From Climacteris rufus (Eukaryota > Chordata > Aves > Passeriformes > Climacteridae): a stretch of DNA of 64,000 nucleotides. The notes beneath the pieces are model-generated. The model did no database searches and was not told where the DNA came from. It was given only the letters and a program-made list of their open reading frames with translations. Location of the stretch: positions 212,785-276,784 of the forward strand of contig VZRZ01004350.1 of assembly GCA_013398175.1 (NCBI GenBank), written 5' to 3'. This document shows positions 48,429-60,030 of this stretch, piece after piece (positions within the stretch are counted from its first letter, which is position 1; every line of letters begins with the position of its first letter). Made by a program: the position numbers and the translations under genes.

Positions 48429-51400
48429 ACACTTTTCTGCTCAGAATCAAAACTGTCCTGTGTGAAAACAGCAAGACCCAGAAGCTCTTATCGCCTTACT
48501 GGAGGTGACCTCCACAGGAAGGGAGAAAGGGTCTGTGGAGCCACACCCTTTTCCTCTCCCGACCTCAGGAAAGCCCTGCTCATGGCTGAAATTACATTGG
48601 CAAAGGACAACACATGGGATCCCAAAAGTAGTGCCTGCCAGAGATACCAGCACATAGACAAAATGGAATGGTTTGCAATAGATGGGGATTTTAACACATC
48701 TAACTGAAATATATGCAATTACAGAGAAAAAGAAAATGTTATGTGTAAGTAGCATGCAAATTAAGCTTGACTCAATGATGAAAAATATTACATTACTCCA
48801 GCAAAACTAGAGAGGCATGAACATTCAACTAAAAGCCATGGAAGGGTGCAACCAGAAAGACATATAGTAGTGTTGCTGAAGGTGTAAACAGATGCTGTGT
48901 CCACTGAAAGCAAACAAACAAATGAAGAGCAAAAATATTTTTAAGCAAGTTTTATAAGCAAATGTATCTTTTCCATAAGGGGGAATTGGAATAAACCAAT
49001 GTATGTAACCAAATCCAGCATCAACATCTTGGTCATTGTGACAGCACAGACTCAAATGCCTTTTTTATAAGTATTTCCTGCAAGTGAGGGAATAAGCAAG
49101 TGAAAAAGAATTCAACACAGAGTCCAACTCCATAGTTACGGGACTCTCTAATAAAGGACCACGTTTGTGCTGTTTTGCAATATAAACTCAGAGAACTATC
49201 CAAAGCAGACAAATTTTAGGGTAATTTGTAAATAAATTACTTACTTGTTAACACTGTTATGAAGAACACTTTGGACATTACACAAACATTTGCTCAAAAC
49301 AACAACCAATTTGGGTTTAATAGCAGAGAAATGCCTGTAGGCAAACAAAAATGCAGGCCATATGTACAACAATTTCACAAAGCTAATAACTATATTGAGC
49401 TAATTTATAATCAGTTAATAGTCAGTTAATTTGAGCTATAGTTTAAAATATCCCATGAAACATGTAGGTGCTAGAATTTTTACTATGTGCTCTGTGTTCT
49501 AACTGGCAGGAACAATTTGCTCATAACAATTACATTTTACTAGTTACAAAACAAGGAGGCAATGTAAAAGACATAATGACAAGTAAGAACAGAAATCCTG
49601 GCAATACAGTCTGAAAAAGAACAAGTAAACACCATAAAGTATTAAGAATAGTAGCCACAGCACTTAATTTTGAAATATTTGAAGGAGTGAGAACAAAACT
49701 GAGCAATGGCACAAGGACTTTTTCTGATGAAGCAACACGAATCTTTTTCCAGAAAAAAGGATGGGAAAATGTTGAGACTGAGTTGGGTTAAATACAATAT
49801 CCTTAGGCTATAAAAACATCTGATTTATGTTTTTTGTAATAATACAGTTTTTGTGTCTAAGTACAGACTGATAGGTAATGGCTGGAAAAGAAGTCTGTAT
49901 GCTAACTCGTTAATTGCTTACTAAGAATTAACTTGGAAGTGTAGTTAACTATTTCAGAATGTTTTTAAGGAAAGGTCACTTTTGTTGTTTGACTTGGACA
50001 TGCATATTTTCTGTCATCCTTTGTTGCTCAGTGCTTTGCATATTTCATAGGAACATAAGATTGGAAGTCCTCCCTCCCATTTAGTCACTAAATACATTCC
50101 CTGCTGGCAAAGACAACCATGTGAGCAGTTTGCTATCATTCAGTTATTATTAGATACATTAGACAGTTTCCTTTTTCCCTTTTAATAATATTGTCCAGGG
50201 AAGCTCTGTAAGTCTCATTAGGTTAGGTTCACTGCCAACGCTCATGAACAAAGGGGAAAGACATACAATAAGACCAAAACCACATGTGAATTTCTGGCAC
50301 GACCTGAAGTCAACGGGTGCCTTGCCATTTGTTTGGGATTTCACCCTGCAGTTATAGGAAGGGAGGGTTCTCACTCTTTCGGTCTTTTCTCATTCAGCCA
50401 TCAGAAACTGGAAAGCAAGGATGGGAATGTAAGGATAGATTTACAAAAATATTAGGGCTCAGGATTTACATGCTGAATCTAAAAGTCACCTACCAGGACG
50501 TTTTCAGTAACTCCTTGTTCCAGAAAAGTCTAAAGTTTAGAGCCATCTAAAAAATAAAATTAAATTTCTGTCTGGAGCACACCCAGAACACTTATGTCCT
50601 CAAAGGAAATTCTCAAATGATAGAAGTACCAATTCCTTCTCCCCGGTAAGGCCTTGTGTGATTGGTGTTCTTAGAGAAAAAATAGTTCAAACATTTTACT
50701 CCACAAAATTAGGGGGGGAAAGTACTGCATCTTTTGTCCTTATCTTTTATTGTCCTCATATGTCTATGACACTCAAGGTTAAATCTTGGGATGACTTGAA
50801 CTACCTCACCCACTTCCCATGGGAATATATTCTCACTGTGCCTTAAATAAGCTAGAGTGAAATTATCTCAATTAGTCCTGTTAAACTCTCTCACACTGCA
50901 TACAGCAGTTCTAGAAGAGTACAGAGATTGTAGAGATCTGAAAAGTCTAAGTCCATACAATTACTTCACAAAGCACGCAAAAGTTTCATAAGAAGAATTT
51001 GTAAAAACCACACTCAACTCCCCCTGCACTGACGCCTCCAAAGACAGAAGAATGAGCCTGAATACAACAGTGAGTGTTTCACAAGACTGAATAAATTATA
51101 TTGGATCTGTTGATCTCCTGCTTTAGGGGTTTCTGAGAAAGGGCATTTAATTTCTCCAGGAGAGACAGAGAAGAGAGCCTCAGCTTTTTTAAGGAATAAG
51201 ACTCATGCTCACTTGAGATTTCTAATTATCACTGTGTGCTCCCATATACCCCATGTTTGCACACCTCATTCTCCATAAATATGATATGATTGCTTAATGG
51301 TTGCTTTCTCCACACTGAAAAGTTGATCCCTGAAAATTTGTAACTGATGGAGGATACAGGCACAGCGAATAAGAGAAATCAGAATTCCTTCCTGTTTAGC

Positions 51401-52194
51401 TCTAGATTACTAATCTTGCTGATCAAATGGGATATAATAATGCCAGCGTGAAAGTATTTTCCTGGGGAAGTAATACTTCTTCAACTTGCATAAATGTTCT
51501 TGCTTTCAAGAAAACATGGAGTTGAAGCATTTCTGGACTGAAAATCAGTATATCCCTTACAAATGGTAACTCATGCAAACTCTCCTAACCAATTGCAAAA
51601 TAAGCAAAAAATGTCAGCTTGAAAACGTTGGAATTGACAGGTTAGAGTAAAAGTTGCTTACATCTGCTGTCTTCTAAACACAAAATAAAGCTTTCACTTT
51701 CCAGAAAGTAGTGACTTTTCTTACATATTTCACTGTGTTGTGCATTGGTGTTGCTGAAAGGACAGAGTTCCCAAACTTCACCTTTGTGAATTTTTAATTT
51801 TTCTAAGGATGTCACACTTTTAAAGGAAAATCTCCATCACCACACCTGAATTTCATGTTCCACGATTTTATCTCTGACTGTGGGCATCTGACTCTTGAGC
51901 TCTTGTTTCTACCTTAATTAAATGGAAAACAATTACTCAGAGTAGCCAGTAATCTGGAATGTTTCCTGAGATCTCAAAACAGGAGGATTTTTTCTCTGTC
52001 TGGCTCTCACTTCTCTTGCTTTGAAGCACAACTGAGATAAATTATTTTCTGTTCTCTGTCCATTACATAATATTTGAGAGTATGTCAGTCTCCTGTAGCA
52101 TTACCTGTACTGGCACACACAGGCTGTTTCAATGGTTACAAGAGCTGGCAGAGCAAAATTTACAGTGAAGAATAGTCAAGAGAGTGAACTTTTA

Positions 52195-52485
52195 CGGGGA
52201 CATATAGGACAGGGAATAGTGGATTTAAACAGAAAGAGGGTAGGTTTAGATTAGATTAGCTATTAGGAAGAATTTCTTTACTGTGAGGGTGGTGAGGCAC
52301 TGGAACAGGTTGCCCAGAGAAATTGTGGATGCCCCATCCCTGGATTTTTTCCAGGCCAGGCTGGGTGGGGTCGCAAGCAACCTGATCTAGTGGAAAGTGT
52401 CCCTGTCCATGGCCAGGGGTTGGAACTAGGTGATCTCTAAGGTCTCTTCCAACCCAAACCATTCTAAGATTTTATGATTCTATGA
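52195..52485 (+). mobile_element. CR1 LINE 3' fragment
   Basis: About 290 bp in plus orientation. It contains GAACAGGTTGCCCAGAGAAA, CCAGGCCAGGCTGGGTGGGG and GGTGATCTCTAAGGTCTCTT, and ends ATTTTATGATTCTATGA. Same general subfamily as the copy at 44479-44829. No coding capacity remains. Confidence 0.93.
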
Positions 52486-53280
52486 TATGGAACAGGGCTA
52501 AAAAAGGGCCAAAAAAGCTCTCAACATAGCAAACACATTATCAAGCCCTCTCTAACTGTGTTGAAATTAGGCAATCTTTTGCTCTCCTGATCAAATAATT
52601 ATTTTCAATGCTGCATCTTAAAAAAGAAAAAAATCAATTGTCAGCCACTATTTCATTAAATGATAACTTTAGACAGACCACTTTTTCAAAGTGCAGATAA
52701 GCGGGTGGAGATTATTTGTAAGACATAAATACAATGGCACTCCTTATGGTTACCATGTTAATTTGGTATGCTGACATGTTCCTCATTTAAACACTTCTGA
52801 ACACTTTCAAGCACTTATGAAAACAAACAGGATATGTTTTCTCAGAAAGCAGAAAGGAAAGGCTGAAAGACTGTATTTCATTATCACTAAACCAGAAGGT
52901 GCAAAACTGGTACAATGTAGAAGTCAGAAGAGTTGCTGTGATCTTGGTTTCTGAGAAGCAATCTGAACTTACCAGATACAGCAATGGGTTGAATTAGATC
53001 TTTTTCCTGTAGTGATGACACACATCCCCCTCCACAAAAGGACTTGTATATTCAAAGAAGTCAGCTTTCTTTAGAAAACTGAATCCTTTGTCTTAAGTAC
53101 CAAGAAACTCAGAGTGATTCAACCAGGCAAAACTGAAATTTTTAAAAGTTCGTAAAAAATTCCATTTGCCTTCTGTACCTTGAAGAGGCCCCTGCCTTCT
53201 TGTGTCCTGCCTTTGTGACAGCCAGCTCAGTGGCCTTCAGAACTGAAGAGAACTGCACAGTCTCCTGTGAATCCCATGAA
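52486..53280. other. Intergenic DNA
   Basis: AT-rich; nothing supportable seen. Confidence 0.55.
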
Positions 53281-53590
53281 ATAATAAAATCATTTCGTTT
53301 GGAAAAGACTTCCAAGATAACTGAATCCAGCCATTAACCCAGTACTTCTATCACCACTAGACCATGTCCCCAGCTGCCACACCTACACATCTTGTAAATA
53401 TCTCCAGGGATGGCCATTTAGCCACTTACCTAGACAGCCTGTTCCAGTGCTTGACAGCAATTTCAGTGAAGGAATTTTCCTAATAGTCATCTAAATCTCC
53501 TCTGGCACAACTTGAGGTCATTTACCCTTGTCCTATCACTTCTTACTTGGGAGAAAAGACAAACACACACCTTGCAACCATTGTAGGTCG
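53281..53590 (-). mobile_element. CR1 LINE 3' fragment, reverse orientation
   Basis: About 310 bp. The reverse of the CR1 tail is at the left (AAAATCATTTCGTTTGGAAA). It continues through AACTGAATCCAGCCATTAAC, GACAGCCTGTTCCAGTGCTTG and TTGTCCTATCACTTCTTACT, and fades near 53590. It is a different CR1 subfamily from the other copies, and more diverged. Confidence 0.85.
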
Positions 53591-54769
53591 CTCTTTTACC
53601 TTTTTCCAAGGTAGCGACAAACCAGACAGATTCTGTCTGTAAAAATCTGTTAATATTTTTCAACATGTACAAGAAAATTAGAGAAAATAATTACTGGAAA
53701 TAAGGCAAATCACTAAATCATTTCAGTTGTTACAAACTGAAAACAATATTAAATGGCTGGAGATATCTATTCATACACATGACAAAGGACAGATGCCCAC
53801 CCTCCCTAGTTTTTGCAGTATCTTTTATACTGTGAGAATTGTGGATCAAGTGAAGAAAAGGCTGCCACGCCACTGCACAGCACATGCATCAAGGTCTATA
53901 TTTGCATCAGTCCTGTTGATCTACACAGTTTTGATGGTTTCTTGTAGCAAAAGTGAAGCCTTTGGTCAGCAGCCTTCGCTCTCTCTGCACCACCACTGTG
54001 GATCCACTGGCAGGAAATCTCTGACTACCAGCACAATCAGAGCAGAATAGCTTTTTGTCCACCTTTTCTTATGTCTATTAGTTACCCTTATCACTGTTTG
54101 GCCTGCATCTTTCAATCAGTGCTGCCACTCAACACAATAACATAATTACTGTATTTGGAGTTTTTTTCAGTTCAAAGTGTCCTTGTCACTTTGAGAAGTG
54201 CTGTGCAGCAGTACCAGTACTCTGCAGTGTGTCCTACAGAACAATACAATGGGATTTTTTGACAAGCAGGTATTGGCATATGTCTTGGCAGACAAAGTCA
54301 GATTGAGTGCAACCCTCTGTCAAACTTTTTGGGAGATATCCTAAAGCAAATTATCAACTGAACTTGGATTTAAATTTGGGTGAAACAATTACCATTTTCT
54401 GAACAGAGATGGGCTCATCAAAGAAAATGATGCCCAGAAATGGAAACAAGGAACAAGCAAGATGGAGAGTGTGAGAATACCTTCATGTTCCCCAACACTA
54501 ATGAGAGCCTTTATCATACTCACAATGCAAATTCATACTCTACAAGACAACCTAAATCTTCACTACTGCTGTCACACATCTTCTCTCTCAGACTAATTCT
54601 TGCAGCACTTGTACAGGCTGCCAAAATTCCAGGACACTTTTGAGGAAGAAGAACAGAGACTAGCAGGCTGTCCCATCCCATCCCACCACTCCAGCCAGGA
54701 GCAGACGGGCTAATTCTTAGCAGGAGTTCCCTTTCATCGGTGGGAAGAAACTAATGTGTTGCTCCTTAA

Positions 54770-56700
54770 TGACATACTCCCCCTTTCCACCCCAAAGAGC
54801 CCTACAAAATGTCATAACAAACACAGCTCTTCAAATATTGGGTTTCCAATTGATAACTCCAGCCCTGCATTCAATCTTAATTATGTTTAACAAGATATGG
54901 CCTCTAATTCCAGTAATATGTTTAAGAAATTGCCCTTCCTAAACTCAAGTAGACACAGGTAAACATGAGAAGACAATATACTGTCGTTTTGAAGCTTTCA
55001 ATTTCTAAGCTCTAAATTTACTTCCAGCTCTGAACTTAAATCTAATTATTAGCTGGAGTCCTTTCTACTGCTCTCCTCTACACTATATAATAATTTTTGA
55101 AAGCTATTATTTTATACTAATTATTGCTATAAAGAAATATGAATTCTGTCTGTATTAATAAATCATACAAAGTGCAAATCCTAATGCAAAATTTAATTAC
55201 ATGAATGAATTGAAGGAAGACCAGAAGTAAATAAGAACATAAAGCACTGGCCTAACCAACTGTTTTCTCTCTTTGTATTTATCTAGACCCTCCAGAATGA
55301 AAAACGTCTCTTTCAGTACTAAACCCAAAACTTTGAACCTAATTCCAATCCTAAGATTAACATCAACAACAGTGAGCGCATCAATGAAAGTGAAAGAAAA
55401 GCATATTTCCATAGAAAAACACATCATCTTTCTATTTCCCTAGTTCCTTGAATATCCATGCATAAACTGAGAGCAGTAAAGTTTGGGATGCATAAACTGA
55501 GAGCAGTAAAGTTTGGGTTGCCTATTCCAAACACTACCCCAGCCAGGGCATCAGAGCAACTCCTGACTCTACAAGACGACACAGAACATTTATCATTTCC
55601 AAAACCTGCCCATTTCCAACTCTTCAGTAATAATTGGATGCAGCAAAAATCTGGGCTCTTAAGAAGGAATGTGTCAAACCTGAAATCTAACCTAAGCCCT
55701 AAATTTGAAGCAAGTTAGAGCCTTAACCTAACACCACCACTACCCCTAATCTTAGTTATAACCTGGTATCCATTTAGACAACAAATTACACAGTATCTGC
55801 CTTTGCCAGCACTTGTTATCTTGTCTTCTGAACTTTACAAGCCACAGAGAATCAATTGGAGTCTTGAAAATCCAATTCCAAACTCTATGTCTTATGTTAA
55901 TTACTTGCAGGGCTTAGAGCATAATGAAAGAGTACATCCAACCTTCTACCTTGTCACCACCTGCCCTCTTCCTAACTCTGTCAGACCACCAGGAGAAAGA
56001 CACAAACAAATATCCTGAAGACTTGAATTCCCAAATCCCTGTTATAATACTAGGATTAATTAAACACATGTAAATCGTAAAGAAGGATATAGATCATTTA
56101 CCCCTTTCTGCAGTCTTCTTGATTCTTCACTCCCCTGAGAAAACAAAAAAACCCTGCAATTCCCTCTTATACTCCCAAACCCCAACTCAAAATCTACCTT
56201 GAACTCTGGTGTTAATTTGCACACCCAAACAAGCAATGACCCTTTCAAAATTGTTCCCTTCTGGACATGTGGGTCCTAGAAGCTTTATACTCTGACTCTT
56301 ACACACACCATATACCACTTTTTGGTTATTTTCAGCAGACAAATGTGCAGATTGCAAATTCCCAGCAGATTTGTCTCCACAGATTATTCCCAGCTGATTA
56401 AGAAAAAGTGTCCCCATTAGTCGTTATTCTCCTCCCACCTATACAGGACCTACTGCAATGCTACAGAATTCTGAATCTGCAAACATTTCAGAGTCAACCC
56501 CAGTCCTATTTCTACATAATGGTTGGATACTACACTCAACATAAAAATACACATTAAAATATTCTCTTTTGTCAGCATTTGTTCTCTTCCTACTTCTGAG
56601 GAACTTAATATTGGTCAGATTTTTAGAACCAGGGAAACTGATAAAATATAAAGTTTCCTAGTTTATTATTAACTGGGATCCATTTAAATGGGACTTTTAA
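54770..56700 (+). repeat. G-poor, degenerate tandem-repeat-like tract
   Basis: Nearly 2 kb in which the plus strand is markedly poor in G and rich in short themes such as CTAATTCCAATCCTAA, TCCAAACACTACCCCAGCC and TAACCTAACACCACCACTAC. Some longer motifs recur in diverged form. CCAGCACTTGTTATCTTGTC near 55806 and TCAGCATTTGTTCTCTTCC near 56573 are each followed by TTCTGA and an AACTT. ATCCATTTA recurs at 55771 and 56675. TTCCAATTGATAACTCC near 54845 resembles CCAATTCCAAACTC near 55871. This suggests an old, eroded satellite or minisatellite, but I could not define a unit length. No coding potential. Confidence 0.4.
55458..55517 (+). repeat. 30-bp perfect tandem duplication
   Basis: A 30-bp unit beginning ATGCATAAACTGAGAG and ending AAGTTTGGG is present twice without a mismatch (55458-55487 and 55488-55517). 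It lies inside the G-poor tract. The identity implies a recent event. Confidence 0.97.
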
Positions 56701-59189
56701 AAATTAAATATCTCTTTTTTTGGACAAAATTTTTCACTTTTTCTGACTCTATACATTGTCTGCATTGTCAGCAAGTCATAAGAAAGAGCTGGATGGAGAA
56801 GAAAAATGTTCTAATTAAGTACATTTCACAGACAAGTTGATAACTACTGAAAGCAACTTCTTCAGCTAATCAAGAAATATATGTTAATCTTTTTATTAAT
56901 TTTTAAAAAATTTTAAATTAATATAGTGTTCTCTAACCTTACAAAATTTCTATGCTACAAATTTAAAAGTATTCTTCACCAGAAATGATATACGGGAAGT
57001 ATGATTCAAAAACTATTCTGTTATGAGGAGTCTAATTTTTGCAGTGCCACTATGATTTTCGTTAGTGCCAACATTTTTAGTTGCATACTCGATGCAAGTT
57101 CTCCACCTAGTGGAGTAATTTTCAATTCTCTGAAGGCTCACAATTCCTTGCATGTCATCCTTTTTATTTCTGATTCATTTAAGGGGTAACAGAAACAGTT
57201 CCTTAAATAAGATTTTATAAATATTTGAGCTATATAATAAGATTTTTTTCCAAAATGAAAATTCGTTTCACACTGTGACTGACATATTTATAATAGGTTT
57301 GGAAAACATAAAGATCAGGAGAACTATAAAAGAAAAATCAGTCACAACAATCAAGCTGTATCCACAAAAGTATTTAAACAAAACAACCTCATATATTTTA
57401 TTCATCCATGTTTTGGTAATTGAGCAAAATTCTATTTTTACAGAATCCTATATCCTTCACAAATATTAACAACAATCACATTTTAAAGAAAATTTTAGAC
57501 CAGGCAACATAGTTGCTCATATAGCATTGACAAAACTAACCCATCCAGGTGCCAAAGTAAAAAGTAGCAATTTGAACAGCTTATCATGGGGCACAGGAAA
57601 TTCCAAATCACTAGAAGTTCTTGTTTTGATTCTGGGTGCAACTGTAAAATATGTACTCTGGTATGATCACATACATGTGCATGTATGTGCATCATGCAAG
57701 AATTACAGGGGAAAGGAAAAGGAACATTGCCATGCAGAAAGTCAAACCAGATGAACATAATCATCCAGTCTGCTTAAGTGCATGGATCATGATAATACTC
57801 CTCCTTGTGCTTACAAAGAACAGACTCTTAGAAGAAAAAAAAAACCAAAAAACCAAAAAAAAAAAACCTCCAAAAACAAGTGCTTATACCAAATACACCA
57901 TTCACAGTTCAGACCTATTAAGACCAAAGCTGGCCCCCAGCTCCAGTACCTGTAATCACAACTGTAGCACACAGCACAGAGAACTGAATGTCCCTTCAGG
58001 TAGGTTGGTCCTGAGCCATCTTGGGAGACAAAGGTCAGAACAGAGGGTATGAATTTCACTCCATTCTTGCTGGCGATGAGTGCACTGCCAAAGCAATTGG
58101 TGTAATGCACTGTGCTCCTTGCATGACACATTACTTAATAATTGCATGGCTGCATTTCAAGTCACCTTCAGTTCACAGTAGTTTTTAGTTGTGACTTGAC
58201 AGCCAGAGTGGGTTACAGTTATCCTGCACTTGAGATAATGAAGGTATAGATTATAGTTGAGAGCCCACATCAGACAAATGAGGTCACACGTCCTGACTCG
58301 ATCCAGATCAACATTATAAACTTGGTCTCATATAACATTACCATCAAAACGGTGCCTTGACTTGTTCAGCGCACTTACCAGAACTCAATTTGCCAGTGCT
58401 GGAGATCACATTCCCTTTTGCGGATGAAGTTCCAGTTTAATTTTCTTACTGTACCGGCTGAGTCCCCTCACAGCACCCAGCCTTGCAGAAGCAGGTAGAC
58501 TTCCTTGGGTACCCTATCTCTGAGTCAGCACAGCATCTCACGTGCACACTACGCTGCCTGCACAGCAGCAGCAGGGAGACGTCCCTGCTGCACAGAGGGG
58601 AAACTGAGACAGCAGCAGGAGGCTAAGACTTATCTTGAACAGATCGCAAACAAGCAGCAGTGCAGGAAAGAGACTTAACCAGAATCTTTTCCTGTATGCT
58701 GATAACATACAACCTTCAAAAGCAGCATGTTATACTTCCAAGCAAAAAGATAGTACTTAATCCAGCACAAAAGATTTCTTAACACTAGATTAGGCAACCT
58801 AAACACAGCATCCTGCAGGATAAGACACAAGGCAAGAAAAGACCAGATAGTTTCCTTGTGATCATGGGACATATATATATGCAATACTGTGCCTGAGTTT
58901 CAACTGTGGCACAAACTTTAGCAGGTGAGGTTTTTTGTATTTACTCTTCCTTAGAGAAAAACTAAAATACAGAGTAACATAACTTGTGGAATTATGGAGC
59001 TATAATTATTTTTTTTTATGCTACTGATGTCTCTCAGCTTCTACAAATTTTGGCCAGTCAAAAGCACAGAACATTCACAGCAACTTTAGTACACTTATTA
59101 CTGTGATTCTGGTTCTTGATTCACCACCAAGAGCAAATCACTTTTTCTCATTTCTGGAGATAGGAGTGCAGGCTTGAACAGTCAGCAGC
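56701..59189. other. Intergenic DNA
   Basis: AT-rich at the left, including an A/T-only stretch near 56895-56925, with an A-rich tract at 57831-57880. GC content rises across 58270-58680. The minus-strand frame 57811-58131 matches no family I know. Confidence 0.5.
58568..58591. other. Perfect inverted repeat (10-bp arms, 4-base loop)
   Basis: GCAGCAGGGA, then GACG, then TCCCTGCTGC: a perfect 10-bp stem within the most GC-rich patch of the right half. Pairing does not extend outward, so the stem is far too short for a microRNA precursor. It may be a protein-binding palindrome or chance. Confidence 0.8.
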
Positions 59190-60030
59190 TCATGACTGGA
59201 CTGAAAAGGGTAAAATTACCCTGGAGTTCTGTGCAGCCCTTCGGAAGAATCCCGACAGTTTGAAGAGCAGGGCAGAGAAGAACTGTTTGAAGTTCAACAA
59301 ATGCAGGGTCCTGCACCTGGGGAAGAATAAGCTCCTGCACCAGCACAGGCTGGGGGCCAACCTGCTGGAAAGCAGCTCTGCAGAGAAGGACCAGTGGAAC
59401 AACAAGCTGCCCATGACCCAGCAGTGCCCTGGTGGCCAAGAAGGCCAATGGTGTCCTGAGGTGCAATAGGAAGAGCTTTGCCAGCAGGTCAAGACAAGTG
59501 ATCCTGCCCCTCTCCTCAGCACTGGTGAGGCCACATCTGGAGTGCTGTGTCCAATTATGGGCTCCTCAGGACAAGAGAGACATGAAGCTCCTGGAGTGGG
59601 TCCAGCAGAGGGCAACAAAGATTATTGTTTATGGACTGGAGCATCTCCCTTATGAGGAAAGGCTGAGGGACATGGGCCTGTTCAGCCTTGAGAAAAGATG
59701 ACTGAAAGGAAACCTCACCAATACCTGTAAGCATAAGAAGGGAGTGTGTCAAGAGGATGGAGCCAAGCTTTTCTTGGAGATACCAAACAATAGAACAAGA
59801 GGCAACAGGCAGAAACTGATGCACAGTAAGTTCCATCTGAATATGAGGAAGAACTTTTTTACTGTGCAGGTAACCAGGCACTGGAACAGATTGTCCAGAG
59901 AGGTTGTGGAGTCTCCCTGACTGGAGATATTCAAGAACTGTCTGGACACAGTCCTGTACCAAGGGCTCTAGGACAATCCTGCTTGAGCAGGAAGGTTGCA
60001 CAGATGTGGTCCCATTCTGTGAAATTGTGG
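59190..60030 (+). mobile_element. CR1 LINE 3' portion, about 840 bp
   Basis: Plus-orientation CR1 with relatively well-preserved ORF2 C-terminal coding in pieces: LKFNKCRVLHLGKNKLLHQH, then KSFASRSRQVILPLSSALVR and PYEERLRDMGLFSLEKR. It ends in the 3' UTR with CAATCCTGCTTGAGCAGG and CCATTCTGTGAAATTGTGG. Stops and frame changes separate the pieces, so it is inactive. The left boundary is approximate. It appears to belong to the same subfamily as the reverse copy at 42227-42682. Confidence 0.92.

Larger units (their letters stand above)
44830..52194. other. Intergenic DNA, no supported gene
   Basis: AT-rich sequence with only short tandem duplications (45643-45697 and 48397-48428). The 48440-48720 part is more GC-rich and open on both strands for about 80-100 codons, but no family is recognised. 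Confidence 0.55.

Noticed and set aside
57811..58131. 106-codon minus-strand frame with a Phe/Trp-rich end
   Set aside because: The aromatic end comes from the A-rich tract at 57831-57880, and the rest matches no family I know.
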